From JANQSS01 sp965249735 (GTDB lineage: Bacteria; Bacteroidota; Bacteroidia; Chitinophagales; Saprospiraceae), in the NCBI GenBank assembly GCA_965249735.1, contig CBDFMS010000026.1, positions 372,001 through 436,000 on the forward strand: a DNA stretch of 64,000 bases. The letters run 5' to 3'. Below, one piece after another: positions 50,192 to 58,519 of this stretch. A model generated the notes under the pieces. It was given only the letters and a program-made list of their open reading frames with translations. It had not been told where the DNA came from and made no database searches. The first letter of the stretch is position 1. Each line of letters opens with the position of its first letter. The translations under genes and the position numbers were made by a program.

Positions 50192-51777
50192 AGAATAATC
50201 TATGGAAATATCGACAGGCTGCGGCTGTATCAAATGTTGACAAAATCGTCATCATTTCCCTATTCACCGGTGGCGTTATATCTATTCTCTTATTGGCCGA
50301 TTGGTGGTTTCGTGCTGAGCATATAGAAAATTTAATATTATTTATTCTACTGAGTTTTATATTCTGGTATGGCATGATGCGGCTTATCATCATCTGGATG
50401 AATTATTTAAAAATTAGGAAGCCAGAAATTCCAGAATCCGACCCGAATTTATCAGTAGCAATATTCACAACAAGCTCTCCCGGTGAACCCTTATCTATGT
50501 TTGATAAAACACTGGAAGCCTGTGCACAATTAACATATCCACACACGACTTATTTGTTGGATGATACGCAAGATCCGAGATTTAAAAAAGTTGCTGAAAA
50601 ACATGGAGCAGTTTGGCTTGAGTTGGTCGGACTTCCTGGAGCAAAAGCCGGAAAAATAAACGCAGCCCTCAAGCTGACAGATGAAACGTTTATTCTGGTG
50701 CTGGACCCTGACCATATTCCATTCCCTAATTTTCTGGAAAACACCTTAGGCTATTTCAGCGATGAACAAATCGGTTTTGTTCAGGTCTCACAGGCCTATT
50801 ACAACCAGTACCGATCTAGAACAGCTTTAGGCGCAGCACAGCAAACTTATACTTTCTATGGTGCAACGCTTATGTCGATGTTTGGATATGGTTGTTCTGT
50901 AGCCATCGGAGCCAACTGTACGTTTCGAAGAAAAGCCCTGGAATCAATCAATGGACATGGGATCGGGCTGGCGGAGGATCTGGTTACTGCCATCCGCCTA
51001 CATGCCGCAGGATGGAAATCGATCTATAATCCGGTTGTAATTAGTCGCGGACTCGTGCCCGAAGACTTCGGTTCATTTTGTAAACAACAACTAAAATGGT
51101 CTAGAGGCGTACATGAAGTTTTATTTTCCGAATTTCCCAGACTGTACAAAACACTAAGCTTTTGGCAGCGCATTTCTTATCTGACAATAGGCACTTATTA
51201 TCTAGCCGGACTAAGCGCATTTTTTTATTTCTTCATACCATATTTGTTTTTTTGGACAGGGATAATGCCGGCAAGCATGCATTTTTCTGAATTTTTAATT
51301 GAAATTATTCCCGTAGGCATAATCTCCATTGCATTCTATCTCTTTATGCAAAAATGGCTTTGTCATCCCAAACACGAACGCGGCCTGCATATAAAGGGAG
51401 TCATACTTAAATATGCTACCTGGCCAGTATTTTTATTGGGATTTATTCTGGCCGTAATTGACGTAGATATACCTTATATCCCGACAGCCAAACAAGCTGA
51501 GACCGGAAAAGTATCACCATTCGTCCGACCTTTGCTCATACAACTTGTTATCTTCGCTTGTAGTCTTTTGTATATTATTATCAAGCGACTGTATTTCATG
51601 GATGAGAGTGCTTTACTCCTGAGTTCAGAAGTGACCTTTGGAATGCTCTTATTTGCCACAATAAATATTGTCCTGGTTATTGCCGGGCTTTGGATTGCCC
51701 GAGAGTCGAAATACTTAGTAACTGAAGAACCCTGGAAGAAAATTGATCTATCCGTATTTAAGAATATTAAAAAGTGA
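50188..51777 (+). CDS. Membrane GT2 glycosyltransferase, cellulose-synthase-like
   Basis: A 529-residue processive-type beta-glycosyltransferase. Two N-terminal membrane helices are followed by a GT-A domain with 'YLLDDTQD', the DxD metal motif D173-P-D175, the TED-like acid pair E263-D264 in 'GLAEDLVTAIRLHAAGW', and a QxxRW-type motif QQLKW at 300-304 (K in place of R). About five more helices follow, and 'DVDIPYIPTAK' sits where cellulose synthases have their FxVTxK gating loop. No PilZ domain is present, so c-di-GMP control through this protein is not expected. The start is GTG, overlapping the upstream stop as GTGA. It would make and push a polysaccharide across the inner membrane; the sugar is unknown. 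Confidence 0.87.
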   Translation: MKNNLWKYRQAAAVSNVDKIVIISLFTGGVISILLLADWWFRAEHIENLILFILLSFIFWYGMMRLIIIWMNYLKIRKPEIPESDPNLSVAIFTTSSPGEPLSMFDKTLEACAQLTYPHTTYLLDDTQDPRFKKVAEKHGAVWLELVGLPGAKAGKINAALKLTDETFILVLDPDHIPFPNFLENTLGYFSDEQIGFVQVSQAYYNQYRSRTALGAAQQTYTFYGATLMSMFGYGCSVAIGANCTFRRKALESINGHGIGLAEDLVTAIRLHAAGWKSIYNPVVISRGLVPEDFGSFCKQQLKWSRGVHEVLFSEFPRLYKTLSFWQRISYLTIGTYYLAGLSAFFYFFIPYLFFWTGIMPASMHFSEFLIEIIPVGIISIAFYLFMQKWLCHPKHERGLHIKGVILKYATWPVFLLGFILAVIDVDIPYIPTAKQAETGKVSPFVRPLLIQLVIFACSLLYIIIKRLYFMDESALLLSSEVTFGMLLFATINIVLVIAGLWIARESKYLVTEEPWKKIDLSVFKNIKK

Positions 51778-52958
51778 AATCCAGAATTAATCGAATCATT
51801 GTCGTCATCATAGGAGTTGCACTTGGCATTCTACTTATTTATTTTTTAACCATGATCGGCAATAAATCGAAAGGGCCCTTAGAGGATATGATGGTGAAAA
51901 TAGGTTCCGAAATTACGGATGTGGATCAATACATCCTCAATAGCAGCACACGTGAAAGGCGGTCTCAAGAAATGAATTGGATTGCTTCATATAAAAATGA
52001 TGCGAATCTATTGCGAAATCCACAAGAAATATTGCTGGGCGCATTCAATAACCTGGATTTAGAAGATTTCCAAAGCACGATTGAATTGGAAGACGCACTG
52101 GATGTACAATTTCCTATTTTTCATATTTATGTTGCCTGGGGTTCAAAACCCGATCAAAGGTTTCCATTGACCAGGGTTAAAGCCGTACATGGATTGGGCT
52201 CTATTCCACTCATCACATGGGAGCCCTGGCTAAGTGATTTCGACGAGGAAGAGTCAGCTGGTTTGCGGCCGAAAGAGACGCGTGATAAAAATGGACTCAA
52301 GGATATAGCTTCGGGCGACTATGATTTCTATCTCGAGAAATGGACACGTGATATGAAGGAAGTTTCTGAACCACTATTTATTCGATTCGGACATGAGATG
52401 AACGATCCGTATAGATACGTGTGGGGACCTCAAAATAATTCACCCGAAGAGTTTGTTAATGCATGGAAATATATTCACAACTACTTCGAGCGTGCCGGAA
52501 TAACAAATATTATATGGGTTTGGTCGCCGCACATTGCATATGGTTTATTCGAAGAATATTACCCGGGCGATGAATTTGTCGATTGGATAGGTGTCGGAAC
52601 GCTCAACTACGGGACTGTTGCACCCTGGTCAGAATGGTGGAGTTTTGATGAAATTTTCGGAAATTATTATCCGCTCTTGGAAAAATTTGATAAACCTATA
52701 GTAGCCACTGAATTTGGAAGTCTTGCTGTCGGCGGCGACCGAGTGGAATGGTATAACGATGCCTTGTGTGCAATGCCGGAAAAATATCCCGCCCTTAAAT
52801 CCGTGCTATTTTTCCATTTCAACGCGGACAACACGCTCACTTATAAATCACTGGACTGGTCTATTATGACCGATTCCCTCATCACCAATGAAATTAGAAC
52901 ATGTATAGCGAATTGGCCCGATTCTGTGTCCATTGGAAACTTACGAGGACATCATTAA
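51774..52958 (+). CDS. GH26-like glycoside hydrolase, membrane-anchored
   Basis: A 394-residue protein with an N-terminal signal anchor ('IIVVIIGVALGILLIYFLTMI') and a TIM-barrel domain of GH26 (beta-mannanase/lichenase) type. The acid/base Glu208 lies in 'FIRFGHEMND', and the nucleophile Glu313 in 'IVATEFGS'. 'ITNIIWVWSPH' and 'DFDEEESAG' support the family. It is the third gene of a cassette whose starts and stops overlap (GTGA again), so it should work with the GT2 and the outer-membrane barrel. Synthase-dependent systems commonly contain such a hydrolase to trim or clear polymer in the periplasm (compare BcsZ, AlgL, PslG). The substrate is inferred only as a beta-linked glycan. Confidence 0.87.
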   Translation: MKSRINRIIVVIIGVALGILLIYFLTMIGNKSKGPLEDMMVKIGSEITDVDQYILNSSTRERRSQEMNWIASYKNDANLLRNPQEILLGAFNNLDLEDFQSTIELEDALDVQFPIFHIYVAWGSKPDQRFPLTRVKAVHGLGSIPLITWEPWLSDFDEEESAGLRPKETRDKNGLKDIASGDYDFYLEKWTRDMKEVSEPLFIRFGHEMNDPYRYVWGPQNNSPEEFVNAWKYIHNYFERAGITNIIWVWSPHIAYGLFEEYYPGDEFVDWIGVGTLNYGTVAPWSEWWSFDEIFGNYYPLLEKFDKPIVATEFGSLAVGGDRVEWYNDALCAMPEKYPALKSVLFFHFNADNTLTYKSLDWSIMTDSLITNEIRTCIANWPDSVSIGNLRGHH

Positions 52959-53236
52959 ACCCACTACAATGGCCCATTTCTTCATCAAACAGCGATGGTC
53001 TTGTATATCCTGTGTCCTATTCGAATTGGTAATTCAACTAAATTTCCAATTCAAAACAACAAGATTGATTAAATTGCTTCCATTATTCTATCACCAAGTC
53101 GTTCATTGAGGAATATCTGTCACAGACTGCTGCATTGAGATAGCAATTGCGAACATCAACGTTGGCATTTTCATCTGAGGCAGAATTCTTATTGAAGTTG
53201 GCAAAGAAATAAATTCACAACTAAATCGAATACATA

Positions 53237-54070
53237 GTGATTGAAATAGGCAGATATAATGAATTAAGAATATTAAGAGAAACAACCGTTGGTCTATTTT
53301 TAGGTGACGAGGATGGCGAAGATGTTCTGCTTCCAAATAAATATTGTCCGGAAGAATATGACCTGGATGACATCATCAACGTATTCGTTTATCTCGACTA
53401 TGAGGAGCGCAAAATAGCGACCAACATTATTCCTGGGATAACACTACATGAATTTGCTTTATTGCAGGTCTCAGCAGTTACCGATGTTGGTGCTTTTTTA
53501 AATTGGGGGTTGGAAAAAGAACTATTAGTTCCTTTTAGAGAGCAGAGACAAAAAATGGAAGTCGGAAGGTGGTATATCGTTTATCTCGACCTCGATGAAC
53601 AAACCAATCGATTATATGCCAGTAATAAAATCGAAAAGCGTTTGAATAATAGCTCATTAACGGTAGCGGAGGGCGATGAAGTTGACCTGTTAGTCTATAA
53701 ACAAACAGATATTGGGTTTTCAGTGATCATCAATAATCTACACAGGGGATTAGTATTTAAAAATGAAATATTCACCGAACTGAATATCGGAGACAGTCTA
53801 AAAGGTTTTGTCAAGAAAATACGGGAAGAAAATAAAATCGACATTTCACTTCAACCAATTGGTTATCATAAATTTAATAGCAGAAATAGCGAGGACATTT
53901 ATCGTATGTTGTTGGCGAACAACGGCTTTATGGCTTTAACAGATAAAAGCTCTCCTGAAGAGATCTACGTTCAGATCGGCATCAGTAAAAAAGCTTTTAA
54001 AAGAGCAGTTGGTGACTTATATAAACAACGAAAAATATCAATCGGAACCGATGGCATCAAATTGGTTTAA
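53237..54070 (+). CDS. CvfB-like S1 RNA-binding protein
   Basis: A 277-residue protein of the CvfB/YitL type: an N-terminal OB-like domain ('VGLFLGDEDGEDVLLPNKY'), further S1-type OB domains ('EFALLQVSAVTDVGAFLNWGL', 'VDLLVYKQTDIGFSVIINNLHRGLVFKNEIF', 'LKGFVKKIREENKIDISLQP') and a C-terminal winged helix ('ISKKAFKRAVGDLYKQRKISI'). Family members bind RNA and tune expression post-transcriptionally; the Staphylococcus protein affects virulence factors. The frame begins with GTG; no earlier start exists because a stop lies close upstream. It stands alone between the GH26 gene and a converging aldo/keto reductase. Confidence 0.88.
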   Translation: MIEIGRYNELRILRETTVGLFLGDEDGEDVLLPNKYCPEEYDLDDIINVFVYLDYEERKIATNIIPGITLHEFALLQVSAVTDVGAFLNWGLEKELLVPFREQRQKMEVGRWYIVYLDLDEQTNRLYASNKIEKRLNNSSLTVAEGDEVDLLVYKQTDIGFSVIINNLHRGLVFKNEIFTELNIGDSLKGFVKKIREENKIDISLQPIGYHKFNSRNSEDIYRMLLANNGFMALTDKSSPEEIYVQIGISKKAFKRAVGDLYKQRKISIGTDGIKLV

Positions 54071-54156
54071 ATTAAATAATTGAAGAAGACAGAACTTTAA
54101 TTGCATGGTTTTTTTCAAAGGATTCTGAATCCCAACGAATAAAGCACACTAAGGTC

Positions 54157-55185
54157 CTAATCCGCCCAGCCCTTAGCACCGGGTGTTCGATCAGTAGGCC
54201 CACCCTGGAACCATCCGGGATATTCGAAACTCAATTTACTCACATCATCCAAACGACTTAATTCTTCTTCCGTCAATTCAATCTCAACCGCTTTCAGATT
54301 ATCTTCCAACTGGCTCATTTTACGAGCACCGATGATTACACTCGTTACACCGGGTTTGTGCAATAACCAGGATAAAGCTACCTGTGCTACTGATACATCG
54401 TGTGATTTAGCAATATCATGCATAACATCAATAATGTCGTATGCAGTGGATTTATTCACCGGAGGGAAATCGAAATCCGTGCGACGAGAACCATCCACGG
54501 TTTCATTTTCCCGTGTGTATTTCCCGCTTAAAAATCCACCGGCCAATGGACTCCATGGTAAAATGGCCAGATTTTGGTCGAGTGCCATGGGTACAATTTC
54601 ACGTTCGATATCACGCCCCGCTATCGAATAATACATCTGCGCGGATTTAAATTCATTCCATCCGTACTTTCGAGATATTCCTAGAGCTTTCATGGCTTGC
54701 CATGCGGTTAAATTACAATATCCGATATATCTAATTTTGCCTTGTGTAACCAGATCATGAAGCGCACGCATCGTTTCTTCCATGTCTGTAAAATCATCAC
54801 TACCATGAATCTGATACAAGTCGATGTAGTCGGTATCCAATGCCTGTAAACTTTCCTCCACCTGGTTAATTAAATGCAGTCGGCTCAGTCCTACATCATT
54901 TACATTATCCGTCATTCGAAACCTCGCTTTGGTAGCGATAATAACTTCCTTTCTTCGCGCCCCCAGCGCTTTTCCAAGAATAATTTCCGATTCATGTTTG
55001 GCATATGTATTTGCGGTATCAAAAAAATTAATTCCACCATCAAATGCCTTGTTTACCAGATGATCACAATCCGCTTGTCGCAACGCTCCAATAACTTCAA
55101 ATACCCCGCTACCTCCAAATGTCATCGTACCCATGCATAATTCTGAAACCCATAATCCTGTATTGCTAAACTGCCGATATTTCAT
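54157..55185 (-). CDS. Aldo/keto reductase
   Basis: A 342-residue NADPH-type aldo/keto reductase (TIM barrel). The catalytic tetrad is visible: Asp56 and Tyr61 in 'FFDTANTYAKHES', Lys86 in 'VIIATKARF' and His127 in 'DLYQIHGSDD'. The coenzyme-binding 'VALSWLLHKPGVTSVIIGARKMSQLEDNL' is near the C terminus. It belongs to the YghZ/KvbB-like group. The substrate cannot be deduced. It follows proC on the same strand with a 46-nt gap, but no common pathway is apparent. Confidence 0.93.
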   Translation of the reverse strand: MKYRQFSNTGLWVSELCMGTMTFGGSGVFEVIGALRQADCDHLVNKAFDGGINFFDTANTYAKHESEIILGKALGARRKEVIIATKARFRMTDNVNDVGLSRLHLINQVEESLQALDTDYIDLYQIHGSDDFTDMEETMRALHDLVTQGKIRYIGYCNLTAWQAMKALGISRKYGWNEFKSAQMYYSIAGRDIEREIVPMALDQNLAILPWSPLAGGFLSGKYTRENETVDGSRRTDFDFPPVNKSTAYDIIDVMHDIAKSHDVSVAQVALSWLLHKPGVTSVIIGARKMSQLEDNLKAVEIELTEEELSRLDDVSKLSFEYPGWFQGGPTDRTPGAKGWAD

Positions 55186-55231
55186 TGGTTTAATTTATAA
55201 TTCAATTAGTAATAAAATTAATTTCACTCAA

Positions 55232-56014
55232 TTATATTTTTTCAAAAGAAGCCACAATGCCTTTAATTAATGAAGAGCTAAATCCGTTGTGTTCCATTTC
55301 ATTTAATCCGGCAATCGTACATCCCCGTGGTGTGGTCACCTTATCAATTTCATATTCAGGATGCTGCTTACGTGTAATTAATAATTCAGCTGCGCCTTTT
55401 ACGGTTTGGCTGACGATGGCCGTGGCCGTGTGCGCATCAAACCCAATTTCGATACCTCCCTGAATCATACCTCGAATAAATCGCAACACATAGGCAATTC
55501 CACAGGCACCAAGAACGGTGGCTGCTTCCATCAACGATTCATTGATTACGATGGTTTTACCAATTTTATTGAACAGACCCAACACATATTCTATATCATC
55601 GGCACTTGCCTTGTCATGGCAAACACAAGTGAGTGATTCTTTTACATCTGCGGCGGTATTGGGCATTGCTCTGAAGACGGGAATATCTATTGGCAATTTT
55701 GATCTCATCGAGGCAATACTAATTCCGGTGGCAGCCGATATGATCCGATGTTGTGGATGCAAAACCGGAGCTATTTCTTCGATGACAGGCTCAATATTGT
55801 ACGGCTTTACCGTCAATAAGATGATATCTGCAAACTCTACAGCCGTGCGATTGTCTGAACTAACACGAACACCTCTGGCTGCCATGTCGTCCAGATAGTG
55901 CAGATTGCGACGTGTTGCCATGAGGTCTTCCGGTGCTGTACCACCATCTAAAAGTCCGTGCAAGATGGCATACCCAAGGTTTCCACAGCCGATAATTGCT
56001 ATTTTCTTCGTCAT
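55232..56014 (-). CDS. proC: Pyrroline-5-carboxylate reductase
   Basis: A 260-residue ProC, the last enzyme of proline synthesis (pyrroline-5-carboxylate + NAD(P)H to proline). The Rossmann motif is 'IAIIGCGNLGYAILHGLL', with 'VKPYNIEPVIEEIAP' and 'VFRAMPNTAADVKES' in the nucleotide-binding half. The C-terminal dimerisation domain has 'TVLGACGIAYVLRFIRGMIQGGIEIGF' and 'DKVTTPRGCTIAGLNEMEHNGFSSSLIKGI', the family signature. Length and start are normal. The 621-nt region upstream contains a terminator and a structured element belonging to the minus-strand operon beyond it. Confidence 0.96.
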   Translation of the reverse strand: MTKKIAIIGCGNLGYAILHGLLDGGTAPEDLMATRRNLHYLDDMAARGVRVSSDNRTAVEFADIILLTVKPYNIEPVIEEIAPVLHPQHRIISAATGISIASMRSKLPIDIPVFRAMPNTAADVKESLTCVCHDKASADDIEYVLGLFNKIGKTIVINESLMEAATVLGACGIAYVLRFIRGMIQGGIEIGFDAHTATAIVSQTVKGAAELLITRKQHPEYEIDKVTTPRGCTIAGLNEMEHNGFSSSLIKGIVASFEKI

Positions 56015-56271
56015 TCTCTTTGATTTTATTCACTGTATTCTGACCAATTCAATATAAAGTAAACAAAACAGGCTGACTTTAGTCAGCGGATCGACGAAAA
56101 GATATTATGAAATGAAAAAGGTAGAGTTGTACGGATTAAATCAAAACTGAATAAACTTGTCGACTGTATTAGGTACAATGTGTTGTGAATCGACTTAATG
56201 TCTTTGTGATCGCTCGGAGAGAAGTGGATTTGTTCGATGTTGTAATTCAGGAAACCTTACCATTCCTGCAT
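56015..56271. other. Intergenic region upstream of proC
   Basis: I find no gene in it. It should hold the proC promoter on the minus strand, but I see no clear TAnnTTTG box. Confidence 0.45.
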
Positions 56272-56308
56272 AAAAAAAGCCGGCCACATTCGCGTCGTAT
56301 GGCCGGCT
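56272..56308 (-). terminator. Rho-independent terminator downstream of the mbnH-like gene
   Basis: On the minus strand a 9-bp stem, AGCCGGCCA with TGGCCGGCT, is followed by a run of seven T, the first of which also pairs in the stem. It lies about 330 nt after the stop of the di-haem peroxidase gene and directly after the twin-repeat element. Confidence 0.88.
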
Positions 56309-56315
56309 AAAATTT

Positions 56316-56438
56316 AAATCCCATGAACATATACGAAAGAGTAAATTTCACCTTTGTGAAAATAGTCGTCAAGATGGCGGAGAATTGAGTTGATGAGGAC
56401 TCAATTCCCCGCGAATGCTCAAAATCCCATGAACATAT
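56316..56438 (-). ncRNA. Structured element with twin 17-bp repeats (candidate sRNA or 3' UTR)
   Basis: Two identical copies of AAATCCCATGAACATAT (plus-strand reading) at 56316-56332 and 56422-56438 flank a strong hairpin (56377-56412, 13 of 14 pairs, 8-nt loop) and a smaller one (TTTCAC with GTGAAA). On the minus strand the second repeat is followed by the terminator. The layout repeat-hairpin-hairpin-repeat-terminator suggests a folded RNA of ~170 nt. No protein frame fits. I do not know this RNA family; it could instead be a long 3' UTR. Confidence 0.4.
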
Positions 56439-56635
56439 CCTGTCTTTATTTGAGAACTCTTGTCAAATACTTTTATTGACATTACAATAGTCTGACTATT
56501 CTAAAGTGAAAACAAATACAAATTTGACATATTGTGAAACGAAAATTGCCCGAATTGCGTCTTACAAACACCACAAACAACTGATAATCAGTAATAAAGT
56601 TTGATTACATTTGGACGAATTGTGAAACAATGTTT
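56439..56635. other. A/T-rich stretch after the mbnH-like gene
   Basis: I see no gene here. If the twin-repeat element is a separate RNA, its promoter would be in this stretch, but no TAnnTTTG box is present on the minus strand. Confidence 0.4.
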
Positions 56636-57757
56636 CTAAAATGGATTCTGGAATTCAGGATTTTTTATGAAAGATGAGTCCGTTAGCGTAGCTAAGAAGG
56701 CAATTATTTGAGTCTTGTTTCGCTCAGAAAGGCCTTGAGGCATCATCAGGTTGTCCACGTTGTCCTCATCCAGATTGTCAACATGATGACCACCACTATT
56801 ATAATGATCGAGTACTTCTTCTATGGTCTCAAATCGTCCATCATGCATATAAGGCGCTGTCATCAGCACATTGCGCAACGTAGGGATTTTAAATTTTCCA
56901 TTATCTCCTCTATTACCTGTGAAACCACCCAGGCCCAAATCGATATAGTCATCGACTGAGGCCACTGAATCGAGTCCGTTGTTTTTGTACTCATTCGTTG
57001 TAAACAGATTCCGATTATGGCAATGGCCGCACTCGGCATCTGGAAATATGTCGTCAAAAAACAACTCGAAACCCGTTGTTGCCTCATCACTTAGCGAATA
57101 TTCATTTCGATCAAACCGATCGTACTCAGAATCGCCGCTACTAATCAATATTCGCTCAAATTGAGCAATCGCCTTGGTAGCAAGATGTCTGTCTATTTCT
57201 GATTTGGTAGCTATCCCAAACGCTTTTCTGAATAATTCGGGATAATTTTCATGACGACGCAGTCTTTTTTCAACTTCTTCCCAGGTATTCGCCATTTCTA
57301 CGGGATTCTCAATAGGTCCTAACGCTTGACTCTCCAAGGTTTCTGCTCTTCCATCCCAGAAAAAACCGGCACCGCGATGAAAGCCGACATTTAACAAGGT
57401 CATTGACGACCGGGTTCCTATTTGTTCGTCAACTCCCGGACTGACAGCTAATCCATCTGTGAAGCTCAATTCAGGCTGGTGACAACTTGCACAAGAAATC
57501 GTACTATCGAGACTGAATATGGGATCGAAAAAGAGCATGCGACCCAGATTAATGCCTTCAACCGTTTGTGGGTTGTCTGGAGGATGCTCCATTTGAGGGA
57601 GACCTATGGGAATTGTCAGGACGTAGGCCTCCGGACTGTATTCTATGTATGTCAAGTCATCAGATTGACCCGGATCAACAGGTCCATCATCATCTTCACA
57701 CGCGTATACGAATAATAGTAACGCGGCTATCAATAGTATTCCTAAATTCTTACTCAA
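56636..57757 (-). CDS. Di-haem cytochrome c peroxidase of the MauG/MbnH type
   Basis: A 373-residue periplasmic lipoprotein. Two haem sites, CASCH (residues 89-93) and CGHCH (243-247), and the motifs 'GRMLFFDPIFS', 'SFTDGLAVSPG', 'FWDGRAETLESQALGPIENPVEM' and 'FKIPTLRNVLMTAPYMHDGRFETIEEVLDHYNSGG' mark the bacterial di-haem peroxidase/MauG family. I place the start at a TTG (57755-57757) that overlaps the upstream stop (TTGAGTAA), because it gives a textbook lipoprotein signal (SKNLGILLIAALLLFVYAC); the longer frame to 57868 lies inside the upstream gene. Directly upstream are two MbnP-like genes. In methanotrophs MbnH oxidises a Trp of MbnP to kynurenine, creating a copper site, so this is probably an MbnH-like modifying enzyme. 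Confidence 0.88.
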   Translation of the reverse strand: MSKNLGILLIAALLLFVYACEDDDGPVDPGQSDDLTYIEYSPEAYVLTIPIGLPQMEHPPDNPQTVEGINLGRMLFFDPIFSLDSTISCASCHQPELSFTDGLAVSPGVDEQIGTRSSMTLLNVGFHRGAGFFWDGRAETLESQALGPIENPVEMANTWEEVEKRLRRHENYPELFRKAFGIATKSEIDRHLATKAIAQFERILISSGDSEYDRFDRNEYSLSDEATTGFELFFDDIFPDAECGHCHNRNLFTTNEYKNNGLDSVASVDDYIDLGLGGFTGNRGDNGKFKIPTLRNVLMTAPYMHDGRFETIEEVLDHYNSGGHHVDNLDEDNVDNLMMPQGLSERNKTQIIAFLATLTDSSFIKNPEFQNPF

Positions 57758-58502
57758 GTGTAATTCCAGTTTTAAAATTGCCAAGAATGATTGTCGGATA
57801 TTCGAGATCATTCGCATTATGAGCCGTCGGTTTTGCTTTGATATCGAGATAGTCTGCACCGGATTCAAACAGAGTCTTGTGTTCTACCTTCAAATCCAGT
57901 TGGTTTAGTGCTCCCGAAGCAATATTAAGTGCTGAACCTAATGGAATAATGACTTCTGTATACAATTCATCTTTGCCGGAGTGATATATATAGGTTAATT
58001 CTGTATTTCCGAGACCCAGTGTATCAAGTTTGCCTTCAAGCTTGCTAAAAATGTAACTCTCCCAACCAGCCCAATAGGTTGAACTATTTGAAAGCGCCTG
58101 ATCGGATGTAAAGTCTTCCGGTTTCATCTGATTCAAGTCCGCCGGTACACCGATGTAAAATTTTAACTGGTCATACGCACCGACAGGAACATCATCAAAG
58201 GTCAATGATGAAACTGCATTGCCACTGGCACCGGTAAAGGAGACGTACTCTGTCTCCCCTAATTCAACTGTCTGAGATCCTTGAGATAATTGTATCTCGC
58301 TGACGTAAAATTCAGAAACATTGATCCGCATTGCGCTTCCATCGTAATCAACAACTTGATTCATGACAAGCGGCAGATTATCATAACTCGCAGCAAAATT
58401 GATCTGTAATCGACCGGGCGAGTCTGCATTATCATCATCCTGACAGCTAAAAAATGCCATGATCAATGCTAATCCAAACATCAGGGTTTTAAGGTTCTTC
58501 AT
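57750..58502 (-). CDS. MbnP-family copper-type lipoprotein
   Basis: A 250-residue lipoprotein (lipobox 'LIMAFFSC', then QDDDN). It has the MbnP pattern: a first strand 'RLQINFAASYDNLPLVM', 'RINVSEFYVSEIQLSQG', 'SLTFDDVPVGAYDQLKFYIGVP' and 'YWAGWESYIFSKLEGKLD', where Trp144 and Trp147 are candidates for oxidation by the neighbouring di-haem enzyme. 'YIYHSGKDEL' contains a possible metal-ligand His. MbnP proteins bind copper in the periplasm. The stop overlaps the TTG start of the MbnH-like gene, and a second MbnP-like gene ends 17 nt upstream, so all three are co-transcribed. Confidence 0.88.
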   Translation of the reverse strand: MKNLKTLMFGLALIMAFFSCQDDDNADSPGRLQINFAASYDNLPLVMNQVVDYDGSAMRINVSEFYVSEIQLSQGSQTVELGETEYVSFTGASGNAVSSLTFDDVPVGAYDQLKFYIGVPADLNQMKPEDFTSDQALSNSSTYWAGWESYIFSKLEGKLDTLGLGNTELTYIYHSGKDELYTEVIIPLGSALNIASGALNQLDLKVEHKTLFESGADYLDIKAKPTAHNANDLEYPTIILGNFKTGITLE

Positions 58503-58519
58503 GGTGTGTATTTTTTCTC

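Noticed and set aside
54332..55898. Several plus-strand frames of 70-126 codons opposite the aldo/keto reductase and proC
   Set aside because: They are shadows of well-conserved enzymes on the minus strand and show no motifs.
57758..57868. Longer start of the MbnH-like gene inside the MbnP gene
   Set aside because: It would overlap the MbnP gene by 119 bases and bury the lipoprotein signal. The TTG at 57757 gives a clean signal and a short overlap.
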